The notes: a model not told the origin generated them from the letters alone. A DNA stretch of 64,000 nt from Salvator merianae (GCA_003586115.2 QVOM02000042.1:33185541-33249540); one strand, 5' to 3'. Counted from the first letter of the stretch, positions 1-11,876 are shown. Translations and numbers: made by a program.

Positions 1-375
1 AGGGGGAGCAGTGTGCATGGGAACGCACTAAGCAGGAAGCGATGTCAGCAATGATAGAGGCACGAATGCAAAGATAGAGCTACAAATTTGAACCATAGAG
101 CTAGTAATTCAAAGAGAGAGGATTCTTTCCAAAGCTGGCCCTTCCCCACTGCCATTTCAAACCTAGAAACAGTGCGAACAGAGCTCACTCGATCTGCACC
201 TGATCATGCAAGTTGGATTCAGGACTGCAAATTACTGCACCAGCCCTACTCAGCTTCAGGTGAGCTTCAGGTGGGCTTCGGTGAACTTTAGGGCTGGTGC
301 CACCATGTGAAAGTGCAAAAGCACCTGACTAGCGAGTGAACAGGAACGTTCCTCTTGCAAAGTGCAAACAGGCCC
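1..375. mobile_element. Short DNA transposon (GGGCCTGTTCGCAC-end family), left end cut by window
   Basis: The right end reads AAGTGCAAACAGGCCC, the reverse complement of the terminal repeat shared by the elements at 8507, 26081, 45543, 47844 and 51523. The interior matches the copy at 26081-26669: both carry an AGGGGGAGCAGTGTG-like block, a CATAGAGGCACGAATGC-like block and a run of ATAGAGCTAG words. No transposase frame exists, so it is non-autonomous. A 12-bp perfect palindrome, AGGAACGTTCCT, sits at 342-353, about 22 bp inside the tip. The left end and target duplication lie outside the window. Confidence 0.7.
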
Positions 376-1785
376 AGTGGCTCAGCATTTGCTTTTGGGC
401 ATTCTCAAGCAGAAGACAAAGGCAAAACATTCACCTGCTCCTGACTCCCTGGAAATGGCTCTTAGAGGCATCCTGCCTGTCTCTCTTGCCTGAAGGCAAT
501 AACCAGGCATTTATTCTAGTAGTCATTGATACACCTGTCCTCCATTAATATGTTTAATTCTTTCTTATAGCTGTCCAGGCTGCTTGCTGTCACAACTTTT
601 CTGGTAGTAAATTTCATAGATCAGTGATACTCTGAGTGAAAAAAATACATCCCCTTGTTGGTCCTAACTTTTCTGCCCATCAGCTTCATAGAGTGCCCCC
701 TGATCCTAGTGTTGTGCAACAGAGAAAATATTTTTTTTCTATCATCCTTTTCCACACTATTCATAATTTTATATACTACAATAAGGTCACCTCTTAAACA
801 CTGTGTTTCAAGGCTGAAGAGGCATAGATATTGCGGCATGATATCATAAGAAAGATATTCCAGGCATTGATCACTCTTCAATGCAGTTCCACAATAACTT
901 TCTGAAGTATGATTATCAGAATTGTGCACAATATTCCAAATGTGACCTCACCATAGATATATAAAGAAGTGCAATGATGCTTGTCGATTTATTTTCTATT
1001 CACTTCCTAATTATCTCTAGTACTGAATTTGCTTTTTTCACTGCTGCTGCACACTGGATCAACACCTTCATTGAGCTGTCCACCAGAACCCCAAGATCCC
1101 TTTCCTGTTCTGTCAAGAAAGTTCAGCCCCTATCAGTTTATAGATGTAATTATGGTTCTTTGCCCCAAGTGCATTATTTTGCACTTGCTAAGACTGAAGT
1201 GTATTTGCCACTTCGTTGCCCACTCATCCAATGTCAAGAGATTCCTCGAGAGCTCTTCACAATCTCTTTCATTTTTACTGCCCTGAACAATTTAGTGTCA
1301 TCAGCAAATTTTGCTATCTCACTACTTACCCCTGTGTCTAGACAATTTATGAATAAATTAAAAAGCACAGGTCTCAATACTGAACCTAGGGGGAGCCCTC
1401 TTTTTACTTCCCTCTACTCTGAGAATTGCCCATATATTATTACTCTCTGTTTCCTATCCTTTAGCCATTACCAATCCAAGACAGGACCTGTTCTCTTATT
1501 CCATGACTGATGAGTCTATTCAGGAGACTTTCGTGAGTGACTTTGTCAAAAGCCTGAAAATCCAGATAGAGAATGTCAACTGGGTCACTTTTATCCACGT
1601 GCTTGTTGACACTCTCAAAGAATTCTAACAAGTTAGTAAGGCATGGTTTACCTTTGAAGAAGCCATGCTGATTTTCTTTCAGCAATGCTTGCTCCTCTAT
1701 GTGTGTAGTGGTTTTATTTTTAATTATGGTTTCCAACACTTTACCTTACAAGACCTACTTTGCCAGGTTAGTCTTATGAGAGTAA
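376..1785 (-). mobile_element. CR1 LINE, 5'-truncated, RT core to 3' end
   Basis: CR1 non-LTR retrotransposon remnant read on the minus strand. From right to left it shows the RT region (QHGFFKGKPCLTNLLEF, then YLDFQAFDKVTHESLL, 1461-1739), the FADDT catalytic box (near 1297-1311), and the C-terminal part (LETQCLRGDLIVVYK, 621-929). A CR1-like 3' untranslated part reaches about 376. The endonuclease is absent (5' truncation, normal for CR1). Frameshifts and stops break the frame into at least three pieces, so it is dead. In the A motif DFSKAFD is altered to DFQAFD, with one residue lost. Family call is strong; exact ends are approximate. Confidence 0.9.
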
Positions 1786-2054
1786 AAACCAAAATCCTGA
1801 AGCAAGCTCACTCATATCTTTATTCTGTCTTCATAATTGTCTTGCTTCTTTTCAGCTGTTTCTCTTTTAGATATAAAGTAGCTCCACCCCCTTTTTATGG
1901 TCATTCTTCTGTAAGATGAAATTGAATCATAAAGCTCAGTTCATAAAACTGAGTTCATAAATCTCAGAATAACTTATTTTACTAATTTCAGTGCATTTTC
2001 TTCAAGCATGTATCAAACTCTCTTTCCCACTCTCTTCTCCACAATGATGGGGCC

Positions 2055-2328
2055 CTGGGGCATTTATTTTATTTTTATCCATCCACCCATCCATCCATCC
2101 AATCATTCACCTATCCATGGCAATTGTATACTGCCTTTTCTCTCAATAATTCAAGACAGTGTACATTCTCCTCTCTCCATTTTATCCTCACATCCACCCT
2201 GTGAAGTAGATCAGGCTGAAAGACAGTAAGGTTATCTTGTGTGAATTAAATAACTGGGTAGGGATTCAAACTGAGGAACTCATGAGTTGTACCCCAGCAC
2301 ACTAACCACTACACTGTATTGATTGTTG
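2055..2328 (-). mobile_element. tRNA-derived SINE (MIR/core-SINE-like body, LINE-like tail)
   Basis: On the minus strand the head near 2328 holds a pol III A-box-like TAGTGGTTAGTGTGC, followed by the B-box-like GTTTGAATCCC at 2271-2281. The body then contains the reverse of CCTCACATCCACCCTGTGAAGTAGATCAGG, a block frequent in reptile SINEs. It ends in a T-rich tail that includes a (CATC)n run at 2078-2102. No coding potential. Assignment to a named SINE family is inference. Confidence 0.65.
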
Positions 2329-3355
2329 TTCACAGTGATTCATGTTAAGTGTCCTTTGAAGCCTGTTAAACTCCCTTTCCAAAAATAATTTCCAAATAAT
2401 CATTGAACATATGGCACATTTAATGTGTCTATAGGCTTTAACAATACAAGCATACACACTTTTCTAAATGAAAATGATATGTATGCAGGATGGGCATTGT
2501 CAATATACTCACTAAGGGAAATATAACATCCAGAAAGTTACATTCAGCAGTTAAGCTTAAGATAAACAAAGTAAAAACAAAAAAAAATGAAAGGAGAAAG
2601 ACTGGTCATTAGCAAAATCTGACTTAGATTTTCATTCTGCGTCTCAATTACTCTTCTCAGAAGGCATATCTGTGTGAAAGGAAATGATGGCTTTCAGAGT
2701 TGCCACAAAGAAGTGTCATTTATTCCCTTCAGAAAAGCCTTTTAGTAAGGATGAAAAGTGCTAGTTTCACACAGTGAAATGCAAATATGTCTGTGTTCCT
2801 AGGTTAGATCAATAACTATATTTGTTCCCTTTTAAGTTTCATATTCTTTAGTTTTTTTCAAGAGCCTTGTTATCACACTAGTGCATACTATAACAAATGG
2901 ATATTTCACTTATGCAAATCTGAAGAAAACACAGCAATACCCTGTAATTTTTTTTACTTGTTTCCTATCTCTAGGAGAGAAAAAGAATAATCCCCACCAT
3001 CTTCCAGTACAGTACTCATTGACAGCTAGTTCAGATTTTCCCCATTATCACAATCCATGATTTGCTAAAATGAAATAGCACTCAGAGCAGAAAGATAATA
3101 GAACAATGGAATTATCATCTATTTTATAAGTACTAAATTGCAAGAAACTTCTTTAAGTTTGGGAAATTACTTATATGACCTTTTGGGGAGGAGCAAGTCA
3201 TAGATGTCCATATATTCTTGTTAGTTTATTGATTCTGGAAGTGAATGCTTCATGGCAGTGGCAGCCTGGAAACAGGGATCATAGGAGGAAGGGGCAAGCT
3301 AAGGTGTCAATGCAAAGATTCACATTCGTCTTCCAGAATTACATTTTGTTGCTCA
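2329..3355. other. No gene recognised; AT-rich unique-looking DNA
   Basis: I see no conserved domain, transposon end, tRNA or coding-like frame here. The frames present are short and lack splice context. The sequence has some short A-runs but no obvious repeat. Confidence 0.5.
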
Positions 3356-3721
3356 TTAGGGATGTGCATGAGCAAAACTATCATGTTCATTTCACTGTTG
3401 AAGCAAAAACCCATTTTTTTCACTTCATTGGTGAATTGTAACATCAAAACCCCCAGTTTTTCACATTCACTTTCATTGTTTTTGCAGATAAGATGATCAT
3501 TTTCCCATTGAAATGCCCTTTTCATGGGCAAAAACATAGTGAAAACATGAATATTCAATTTGCTTGCTTGTTTGTTTGTTTTTGCAAGTGGGAGGCCAGT
3601 TCAATTTGATTGAAGTTCTGGAAATGCAAAAAAAAACGCATTTTCATTTTGATATGAATATCTGCAAATGCAAAATATTCCATGGAATTTGTGAACACGA
3701 ATCAAACTTTGCACATCTCTA
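3356..3721. mobile_element. hAT-type non-autonomous element (TAGGGATGTGCA ends)
   Basis: A 366-bp element starts TAGGGATGTGCATGA and ends TTTGCACATCTCTA, an imperfect terminal inverted repeat. It is flanked by a perfect 8-bp target duplication TTGCTCAT (3348-3355 and 3722-3729), the hallmark length of the hAT superfamily. The interior is AT-rich with GAA/TTC-like words and no transposase. It is related to the elements at 11584, 37189 and 38930. A TTGC/TTTG run at about 3560-3583 lies inside. Confidence 0.9.
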
Positions 3722-4740
3722 TTGCTCATGGAGTGTGGTCCTTGGAGACTTCTGATCACTGCTTCACCTGTCTTCCCACTCCCAACACCATCTTCTTCCT
3801 TAGGCTCACACTGTTCCATGGTGTGTCTCATACTGGCAGGATCAGCATTACATCAAAAAGGCACCATAGGTACTCTTGGAGGGAACAGCATGCCCCAGCA
3901 CTCATTAAACATATATCCCACCATAAGTGCTTGCAGTACTGCTTCAACACTCGAGAGTAAAAGCACTCTAATAGCACTTTCTCCCACTCTGCGGCACCCC
4001 CACTATCATCATCACCATTTCTCTGAAATGCATCCTTGCTTGCAATCTGATCAGACCTATTTTAGCAGACAGAGGATGATTCTGCACTGGCTGGTATACC
4101 AGACCAGCAAGTGTACTATGAGCCTCCCTTCCACATGCTGACGCAGTGTAAGAGAGAAAGTATCACGGTGAGTTTGGACCATGTGTGATGCCAGTGAAGC
4201 AAAAGTCAACAAAGTTCTGTCCCCACCTGATTTTACTCACTGGGATGGAACATTTCACAAGCTCCTTTACAAAGCTGGATGGAGCGATTGTAAATGCTGG
4301 AGGTGTGTTGGCTGAAAGAGCATGGGAAAGTAGATCTTTTCTTAATTTGGTACCTTTGCTTTTCCATATGCCAGATGAGACTGAATCAAGGAACTTAAAG
4401 GCATTTAGCAAACACAGTTTTCAGCCATTGCCCAAGAGGTAAGGAATGTCCCTTTTGAGCAGTTGGCTGACTGCTGAAATCATACTTATTATTATACCCT
4501 GAATAGGTTTTTCATCTTAGTCTGCATAGCACAATGGTACCATTTTGTTTGCTATACCAAAGGTCTACACACCATTCTAGTTACAGTCCTGGAGATAGCA
4601 GAAAAGAAGAAAGAAAGGCATTTGATTAGCAGCTGCAGTAGTTATAAACTTGTACTGACAATGAAGAGACAATTCTGTAGAGTCTTTCATTACTTCAATT
4701 TGAGATTATTTAGGCAGTCAGTAAATGCAACATAACTTGA
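3722..4740. other. No gene recognised; possible decayed repeat
   Basis: No domain or splice-supported frame is visible. Some words here (CTGGCAGGATC, ACCATAAGTGCT) recur around 7560-7720, hinting at an old dispersed repeat, but the match is too weak to define an element. Confidence 0.35.
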
Positions 4741-4925
4741 GCACGTGTTGTTGTCATTGTTGGGAACCACTAAGTCATGGCTAACTTCTAGTTGACTGCA
4801 TGGGCACCTTCATGGGCACCTCAGTGGGCACCTCTATGCAGTTTTCTTGGCTGTGATTTGCCATTGCCTATTTCTGGGGAGAAGCTGGGGATCAAATTGG
4901 CAAGTCTCTCCTTTCCAGGTAGCTT
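4741..4925. repeat. SINE-like fragment with short tandem triplication
   Basis: The segment opens with GTTGTTGTCATTG and continues through CTAAGTCATGGC to TTTTCTTGGCTGTGATTTGCCATTGCC, a pattern common to reptile SINE bodies. It holds three copies of a TGGGCACCT unit at about 4801-4832. The tRNA-like end is missing. A related fragment is at 44830-44920. Family name unknown. Confidence 0.35.
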
Positions 4926-6114
4926 GCACTACCACAGAACTGCAACCACTCCAATTATTTGCCTAATTATGCAATGTCCTACACAAGGTCGGCTGGCCAC
5001 TTTTAGTGAAGAAGGAATACAATCAGGGCTTCTTGCAGTGAACAGCAACTCTTGTAGCAACGGTGAGATTGCAAACATAGGTATTTCATTCTATATTCAT
5101 TTTTGTTGTGACTGCATCTTTATAGCTTTATTTCTCACTGTGAAATGCCCTAAGAACTTTGCTATAGGCTGTCACAGAACACCATAAATAAATAAATCAT
5201 TCACTTTTGGCATTTAAATCAGTAGGACTTGCAAATACTTGTTGGAATCTTGTTCATTATATACGTATTTCTAGAAACACATTCATTGTTAAAACACTGA
5301 AGTGCTACTTCATGTAAATTAAATGCTGCAGGACTGTTTGATGGATTATTAATCCCACACCTTGTTTCTATCTCATTACCTCACTGCATTAACTTTTTTC
5401 TTTCTTTTTGATGGAACTAGATGAATTCCAAAAGAAGTGGTTTTCATTAAATCAAACAGGCTTGGATGTTGTCAGTCCTCTTCCTTCATAAGAAAATGTT
5501 ATTTTTTTATTTCTTTCCACATCTTTCTTTGTCTTTTCATATTATTTTTATTTAATATATTGTTAGGATGTAGATATATTTATCTGATATGAGACTGCCA
5601 TCATATCAAGACATCTTTCTTCACATGGTTGGTTCAAAACAAAAACAAAAACAAATAGTCCACAACCAACTAAAGTTAGTAATAGGCTGCATTTACATGA
5701 CCATTTTGGACCCTCTCCTGAGTGACCAGGGGACAGGGTATGCCCACCCCCCATTTGGCCCCTGATGCCCCCCAGCCCACTGCGAGAATGACCCGTCAGT
5801 GAAGTGGGAGAAACTACTCCTGGGTTACTTTTGCAGGCAAAATTACCTCCCTTCCTCCATTTTCATCCAGCCAAAATCACAGACTGAATCATGGGCTGAA
5901 TCACAGCCCAAATTACTATCAGTTCTGATCCCTGTATTTGATTCCAGCAACAATTTTCACTGCATGTGGCAGTTCTACAATCAGCAGCATTCCTGATGCT
6001 GCCCCAAGGCTTCAGTCATGTCACTAAGGTGGCTGTGATTAGACATTTTGAAATAATCACTTCCTAGGTGAAGTGGAGGCTCAAGGGACAGAGAAAAAAC
6101 AACAAAAAACAACT
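4926..6114. other. No gene recognised
   Basis: An AATAAATAAAT stretch near 5185-5195 looks like a LINE or SINE tail. Apart from that I see nothing identifiable; the frames are chance-like. Confidence 0.4.
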
Positions 6115-6330
6115 TACCAGGTCTCCAAGCCTCTGATTGTGCACCTTTTTTTCCAGACAGATAACCAGTATTCTCGGGGTGACTTACTGTTTGGGTCACA
6201 TTGGGCAGGAAACTCCATAACCAATTCCAATCTGGAAATGGTTGCTATGGACAGCCAACCAATCAGGTCCCAGGAAACCTGGCAGATGAAAGCCAATCAG
6301 TGGCAAACACTCATCATCAGGGAAGCATCA
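6115..6330 (-). repeat. CCAAT-array repeat, copy 1 of 3 (minus strand)
   Basis: Read on the minus strand this matches the repeats at 29765-30010 and 63037-63240. It carries ATTGG boxes (CCAAT on the plus strand at about 6221, 6227, 6259 and 6293), with the main ones spaced 32-34 bp, and the linking word CCATAGCAACCATT. The arrangement resembles the promoter part of an LTR. On the side that would be downstream, 6330-6500 is GC-richer with CAGC words. Confidence 0.5.
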
Positions 6331-7770
6331 TCAGGGAAGGTGAAGGAGAAGGATGTTGCGCAGGCAGCCAGCAGCACCGGCACCTGCAGGGTAGTCTGGA
6401 GCAGAGCAGAGGAGGCAGACTGAGAGAGCAGCTGCTAATAGCTGGTGGCAACGATGCTTTGCCAGCAGCCAGGCAGAGAACATCTGCTGCTGCTTTGCCT
6501 GAGAAGGGAGCTGAGATTTTTAGGCACTCATTTAGTAAGTCAAGTTTGAATTACTTATTTTTTATGTGTCCTCAGAAGGAACGATCCCTGGTAAAAATTG
6601 ACCAAAAAAAGCCCTGTATAGCCAAAGCCTCTGTCACTCCCATGATGGCTCACTGGCCTCTGGCTCCAAAGTAGGAGTTTGTTTGGATGATGCCATACTT
6701 AACTGCCACTAAAATCCATGATGTATAAGTTTAGCATACTAGAAGATACACTTAGTGTTATCTTTTCCATGCTCATTTAGTCCTGGATGGGTACCAACAC
6801 ATAAATTAAAAGTAGGGGAAAATGGATCTCAGCTTGTCACTACATGCTTCCCCCTTCCATGGCAATAATATTTCTCCCTCACACTGTTTTCAGAGACAGA
6901 AGAAATGGCCATGAAAGTCAATCATTTTCTGTGTTTACAGACACAGTACCTCTGCAACAGGGAGAGAAGAAATCAGGCCCCTTCATCTGTATGTGTGTGA
7001 GAGATGCCAAGCATTCTTGGAGTTTTACCTGTATTTCAACAAGCGGTTGAGCAATCTCATTCTCTAAGTATCTAGAATCTCTTGCCTTGGATAAGCCCTG
7101 CTAGTGGAGTTGTGCATTGTGCCCCACTGCTATGGAGCAATTTCCCTGAACTCTCAAACCTATCCCTCCTGTATTTACCTATCTATCCATGATTTTCTAT
7201 TTCCCCATAGGTTAGTGATACATAAGAGTGAGCAAGATTCCATCCAAAGTTTCAACCTAATTGGTGGAATGAACTAGAGAACAACGCTCATATAGCTTTG
7301 ATCCACCTGCAGCCTATGCTCTGTGGGATGCTTGTTAAGGAGGCTCCAATCTGATTACAGCTGATAGGGTACGATTTGCTTGTTTTGCCATGCTCCATTC
7401 TCTTACATATATACACTGAATTACATAAATGTGACTACATGCATGATATATAATAGGTTTAAATGAAAACTTCCTGTGTCACCTACATTTCTTCTTTAGC
7501 ATTATTTTAAGCTACAAACTGACAAATGTTTCAGCACAAATCATTATTCATCCAGTGCTCTAACACTGGCAGGATCTGCATGGGAGCATTATGGAGCTGT
7601 GGGATCAACAGACAGTGCAGGAGCCATACATCTGTGTGCCCTTGCTGTGCCATAGGAAGGTTCCTAGATTGCAGGATATGCACTTTCCTATGTCTTGGAG
7701 CACTCACTGCACCATAAGTGCTCAGCAGAACACTATAACAGCTGGGCAATAAGAGCTGTCATAGCACTTC
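6331..7770. other. No gene recognised
   Basis: A GC-richer start (6331-6500) next to the CCAAT-array repeat, then ordinary AT-rich DNA. The longest frame (157 codons, 6201-6674) crosses the repeat and shows no known domain; I treat it as chance. Confidence 0.4.
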
Positions 7771-7950
7771 GGCCCTTTCTGCACTTGGACTTATCATGGA
7801 TTATATCCCAGAATAGGGACCTGCTATCCACATGCTAGTACAAACTGTGAAAGGTCTTGCTCAGGGCCTACCACAGTCTGCACTAGCATGCAGATGGCAG
7901 GTCCCTATTCTGAGATATAATCTGGAATAAGTCCAAGTGCAGAAGGGGCC
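7771..7950. mobile_element. 180-bp MITE (GGCCCTTTCTGCACTT ends), TSD TTC
   Basis: Starts GGCCCTTTCTGCACTTGGACTT and ends AAGTCCAAGTGCAGAAGGGGCC; the terminal inverted repeats run well beyond 20 bp. The 3-bp duplication TTC flanks it (7768-7770, 7951-7953). The interior is itself largely symmetric: GGGACCTGCTATC near the left is mirrored by GATGGCAGGTCCC on the right. There is no coding capacity. Confidence 0.85.
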
Positions 7951-7987
7951 TTCCTATCATTCTCTCTCCTCATGCTGTGCAGACTAT

Positions 7988-8167
7988 GGTCCTTTCTGCA
8001 CTTGGCCTTATTCCAGTTTATATCCTGGAATAGGGTCCTGCTATCTGCATGCTAGTACAAACTATAGCAGGCCTCACTCAGGGCCTGCTGTAATCTGCAC
8101 TAGCATACAGATAACAGGTCCCTATTCTTGGATACAATCCAGAATAAAGTCAAGTGCAGAAAGGACC
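7988..8167. mobile_element. 180-bp MITE, sister copy of 7771-7950
   Basis: Starts GGTCCTTTCTGCACTTGG and ends CAAGTGCAGAAAGGACC. Length and interior order match the copy 37 bp upstream, in the same orientation. Flanks are TAT and ATA, so the target duplication is not clean. Either two insertions or a tandem duplication with later drift would explain the pair. Confidence 0.8.
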
Positions 8168-8424
8168 ATACTGTCTTAGCACTAGTCAGTTGTATGAAGA
8201 CAGGAAAATGACAGATTTCTGCTACTATTTCCTGTGTTTGTGTAAACAACAACAAAAAAAACTCAGCAGAAACATGAAACCAAGGAACAGAAGTTCCCTG
8301 GTTTTGATGTTTCTGCTACTGAAGCAACGCAGGTGTTAGACAACGCACTACTGTAGCACAGTGGTAAGAGTGCAGCAGTTAGAGATCGCTAAAGGACTGC
8401 TCTTTGATTGTTATGGTCTGATCG

Positions 8425-9265
8425 CTATTGTGAAGAGCAGCATTGGCTCGTCGCTTTAAGAATGGGTGTTTGCATGTTGCTGGAAGGGGAGATCGCTGGC
8501 CGGGGGGGGCCTATTCGCACTGTAGCAGTAAACCGTTCCAGTCCGCTCGCTGGAACGGAGCTTTCGCACTGCTGCGGGCGCACGCCTCACCCGATCCTGA
8601 CCGCTCCGTACCCGATTCGAACCTGAACCCGGATAAGGCAAGACAACAAAAATGATGTCTTCATCCCGACCTGCGCGATGGAGCGAAAATCGGGCATGGT
8701 GCTTTCGCACTGTTTGCCTCAGCGTCGGGCGTGGCTGTTGCGGCTACGCGTGCGCGGTCTGCCGCTTCGCATCCGGGGTGCGAAGTTTCCGTGCCCTGCT
8801 CCACTGCTCCGCTGCTTCGTAACTCGGTACGAAACTTCGTACCCGGGATAGCCCTTTCGGCTGAGTACCTGAGCTGCTGGTACGAAGCCGGCTTCATAAC
8901 CAGCCCTCTGGGTACGAAGTGGGTGCGAAGGTGCGAAGTGGGTGCGAAGCGGGTGCGAAGCGGGTACGGAACTAGCGGCTACCATTTGCACTGTTCCCTC
9001 TGCTAGTCAGCTTCGGGTCCGTTCCGCTGGCCGGGAGTGCGAATGGCACGGAGCGTTCCCCAACCTCTCCGGTTCGAAGCCGACTACTGGGAACGGTCAA
9101 CCGAGCTCAGTGCGAAAAGGCCCGGGGTCTCTATTTTGCTCCAGCAGGCTGCTGCAAGACCCACCCAGGAAGGGGTGTGTTTTTGCAGCCAGCGATCTCC
9201 CCTTCCAGTGACATGTGAACACCCATTCTTAAAGCAATGAGCTGTCACTGGTGCAGAGGGTGCCA
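8425..9265. repeat. Foldback repeat split by a younger transposon
   Basis: The left arm (about 8432-8500) and the right arm (about 9192-9255) are inverted copies: CTTTAAGAATGGGTGTT...GGAAGGGGAGATCGCTGGC against its reverse complement, about 50-60 bp. The element 8507-9123 sits between them. A SINE-like A-box word TAGCACAGTGGTAAGAGTG occurs at 8354-8372, just outside the left arm, but no B box follows. Confidence 0.7.
8507..9123. mobile_element. GC-rich DNA transposon (GGGCCTATTCGCAC ends), TSD GGG
   Basis: 617 bp, GGGCCTATTCGCACTG to CAGTGCGAAAAGGCCC, flanked by GGG (8504-8506, 9124-9126). The interior is rich in CpG with repeated GGTACGAAG and GGGTGCGAAG words (8880-8970), so it would pass as a CpG island. 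A hairpin with 9-bp arms CCGTTCCAG/CTGGAACGG (8533-8541, 8550-8558) lies 26 bp inside the left tip. The open frames here have no transposase features. Confidence 0.85.
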
Positions 9266-9944
9266 CTGTATGATTTTGCAATCCAGTGCTGAAGAAATAA
9301 ATTTAACTGTTTTTTGAAGAGTGAATACTACTCAGATTACCTCTCTTTGTATGGATAAATTGCAATAACATGCATGACCATACTAAATCAACATATTTTG
9401 GTTTAGGTATCTTGAATAAAGCATCTCTTCAATTCTTATGAAACTGGCTAAGCAGTTTAAGCAAGAAAAGAAATCTCTTAAGATGTGGTCAGAGGAAACC
9501 ACTGAAGAAAGAAGTGTATGTAAGATTGTCATTAAATCAATTCCATAAAAATAAATAGGACATTAAAAAAAAAAAAATGCTTATTAGCTAGCTTTGTTCT
9601 GCAAAGAACATTGCCGTGGATGTGATATTAGCCTTGGGTAATGAAAACACTAACAAAAAAGTCATAATTCTTCTGTAAAGATGTAATGGCATTCTGGTTG
9701 AGAGACTAATAAGGAGATTAAGCAAATATTTGCTTCCTATTATGCATCATTGTATGGCTGTCAGTATCCAATAATGGGCAATACAAAATGTTAAGATGAC
9801 CTACATTGTCTTCAGAGTAATGTCAAGCTGTTAATAGGAAAATTCCACATGAGGCAAAATAAATGAGGTAACAATAATTCTACAGGATAAAATAAAGTCT
9901 TGATAAAATGTTGTAAGGCAGCTGTCCTAAATTTTCTTAACAAA
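9266..9944. other. No gene recognised; AT-rich
   Basis: Plain AT-rich sequence with an A13 run near 9564. No repeat ends or coding signal found. Confidence 0.45.
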
Positions 9945-10048
9945 GGCCCTTTCTGGATGAGGGGGGCTGTTGAGGTCTGCACTAGCCTGCAGATAGCAGG
10001 TTTTATTCTGGGATATAATCCAGAATAAGGCCCAGTGCAGAAAGAGCC
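9945..10048. mobile_element. 104-bp deleted MITE (GGCCCTTTCTG ends)
   Basis: Left end GGCCCTTTCTGGATGA, right end CCAGTGCAGAAAGAGCC. The interior keeps GTCTGCACTAGCCTGCAGATAGCAGG and ATTCTGGGATATAATCC, as in the 180-bp copies at 7771 and 7988, so about 75 bp of the left half is gone. Flanks AAA/AAG are a near-match 3-bp duplication. Confidence 0.75.
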
Positions 10049-10089
10049 AAGATCTCATATAAATGGTTCATTGTTTATACTGTATTTTA

Positions 10090-10262
10090 GACAGCCAGTG
10101 AAGATGCACTTCTTCATTGTGGTATTTGAAGCAGCTGACCCTCCGATTTCATGCCCTGTGTTGTCTTTTTCTTTTTCTAGTATTTAGATACCTTTAACTG
10201 ATTCTTTTACATATGTTTTATTTGTTTTGAGTAACTGTAAAATAAAAAAGAATAAATAAATA
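10090..10262 (+). mobile_element. L2-like LINE 3' end
   Basis: The segment CACTTCTTCATTGTGGTATTTGAAG resembles the last codons of L2-like ORF2, followed by a T-rich untranslated stretch and a terminal AATAAATAAATA run. Only the extreme 3' end survives, as is usual for L2. Confidence 0.5.
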
Positions 10263-11583
10263 TGGTCAAAACAATGAAAATCCAAACATTAATTTGTTGA
10301 AATTAATGGACACTGATGATCCCTTTTTAAAAATGTAAATATTATACCACGAGTTATAGAAAATAATGGCAAATATTCCTGTACCTGCGTAAGAGTCAAT
10401 AAACAAAAAATAGCCTAAACAAAGTTTTGGATTTACTTCTTATAGGATAATCACACTGAATTCCGTCTAGTTCAATTTAATAAGTTCTTTGCTTGAAAAA
10501 TGTCTAATCATTTTTGCCTCATTCCTTGTTATCAATGAAGTAAAAATACATACTGGACTTTTAGCATTCATCAAAGACATTGTGCTAAGAGTTCTCTGTA
10601 GACATTAGGCAAGTTTAAACATTGTAAAGCATTTAAACATTTTAAAAGTTCTTACAGAAATGAATTCTAATTTTTGTGATACCAAATCAACTTCCATTCA
10701 TAACTTCGTTCTGAAAATCTTGAATTTTATTTTCTTCTATTTTCTTTTTAAAAAATTAATAATTGCAATCTATACAATACAATAAGCAATATACTCATGA
10801 CATGGGTACTCATTACACAGTTACAAAATAATTCTAAACAATGGATGGGTCATTTTCTACAGATATACAGCAAAGGTAGACATTTCTCCTGTTTCCCCAG
10901 TGCTAAACTTTTCAAATGAAAAAAAAAGGCCCTTAACTTACCTGACCAGCATGCAGAGTGGGCTTATATTCTAAATATATATTTAGGTTATCCTATATAT
11001 TTTATATTTTTGCTATTGTAACCCAGCCTGAGAACTTCGGATGATGGGCAAGATATAAATTCTTAAATAAATAAAACAGTATTTTAATGTATATGTTTTG
11101 ATTGTTTTAATGGAAGAAGTGTGAAGAGTGTATTTTAAGAGTTGTTTGAAGTCTTGATTTTTTTGTATATAAGCTATTGTAAAAAAAAATTGATTGCCAT
11201 GCTTCCTGAGTCCTTAGGGTACAAGGTGACATAAATGTAAATAAAATAACTTATACTATATTAAGCAACTACAAATTGATTTTAATTTGTGCTTAGCTTT
11301 GTACCTGTTGTGGTGATTTAAACTGTATTATGGATTTTATTCTTGCATAGATTTCTATAAGAAAAGTAAAAGCAAAAAAAGTTTTGCCAGAGTCCCCTCC
11401 CCTCAGAAGATCATTTCTATGTGCCTATACCAGGATAGGAACAGGCTTACAGCCTTAAGTGACATTTTGGAAAGGGAAATTTAACACAATCTCACTAATT
11501 GTGCACCTAAAACTTCACTAAGCACAGTGGCACACAGAAAGATATTTTCAGAAGGTCAGTAAACAGTTATTACAGTGGTATCT
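10263..11583. other. AT-rich DNA with one L2-like tail at 11025-11078
   Basis: Mostly unassigned. At 11025-11078 the words GTAACCCAGCCTGAGAA and GGGCAAGATATAAATT followed by AAATAAATAAA give a second L2-like 3' terminus on the plus strand. No coding frame is supported. Confidence 0.45.
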
Positions 11584-11876
11584 TAGGATGTGCATATATG
11601 AAATTTGTGTACTTGTCTTGCCATCAAAATGAAAACTCATTTGTTTGTTTTGTCATTGAACCATTTAATCAAAAAAACAGATTTTCATATTCATTTTTGC
11701 ACTTTTTTGCAAAGAAAATTACCATTTTTCCATTAAAAAAAGCCCTTTTCGTGAGCAAAAATAAGGCAAAACATGAATGTTAGATCAAATTGTTCATTTT
11801 TGCATGTGGGAGATTGATATGATTTGATCCAAGTTTTGGAAATGTGAAAAACTGCATTTTTGTTTTGATGAGACTG
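11584..11876. mobile_element. hAT-type element, decayed right end
   Basis: Left end TAGGATGTGCATATATGAAA matches the family at 3356 with one G lost. Interior words (ATTTTTGCACTTTTTTGC, AAAGCCCTTTTCGTGAGC) also match. The right terminal repeat is not recognisable, so no target duplication can be shown; the right boundary is approximate. Confidence 0.6.

Noticed and set aside
974..1510. 178-codon plus-strand frame
   Set aside because: It is the antisense of the CR1 RT, whose minus-strand motifs (FADD, QHGF) explain the sequence.
8354..8400. Possible tRNA or SINE head (TAGCACAGTGGTAAGAGTG)
   Set aside because: An A-box-like word alone; no B box, acceptor stem or cloverleaf pairing follows.
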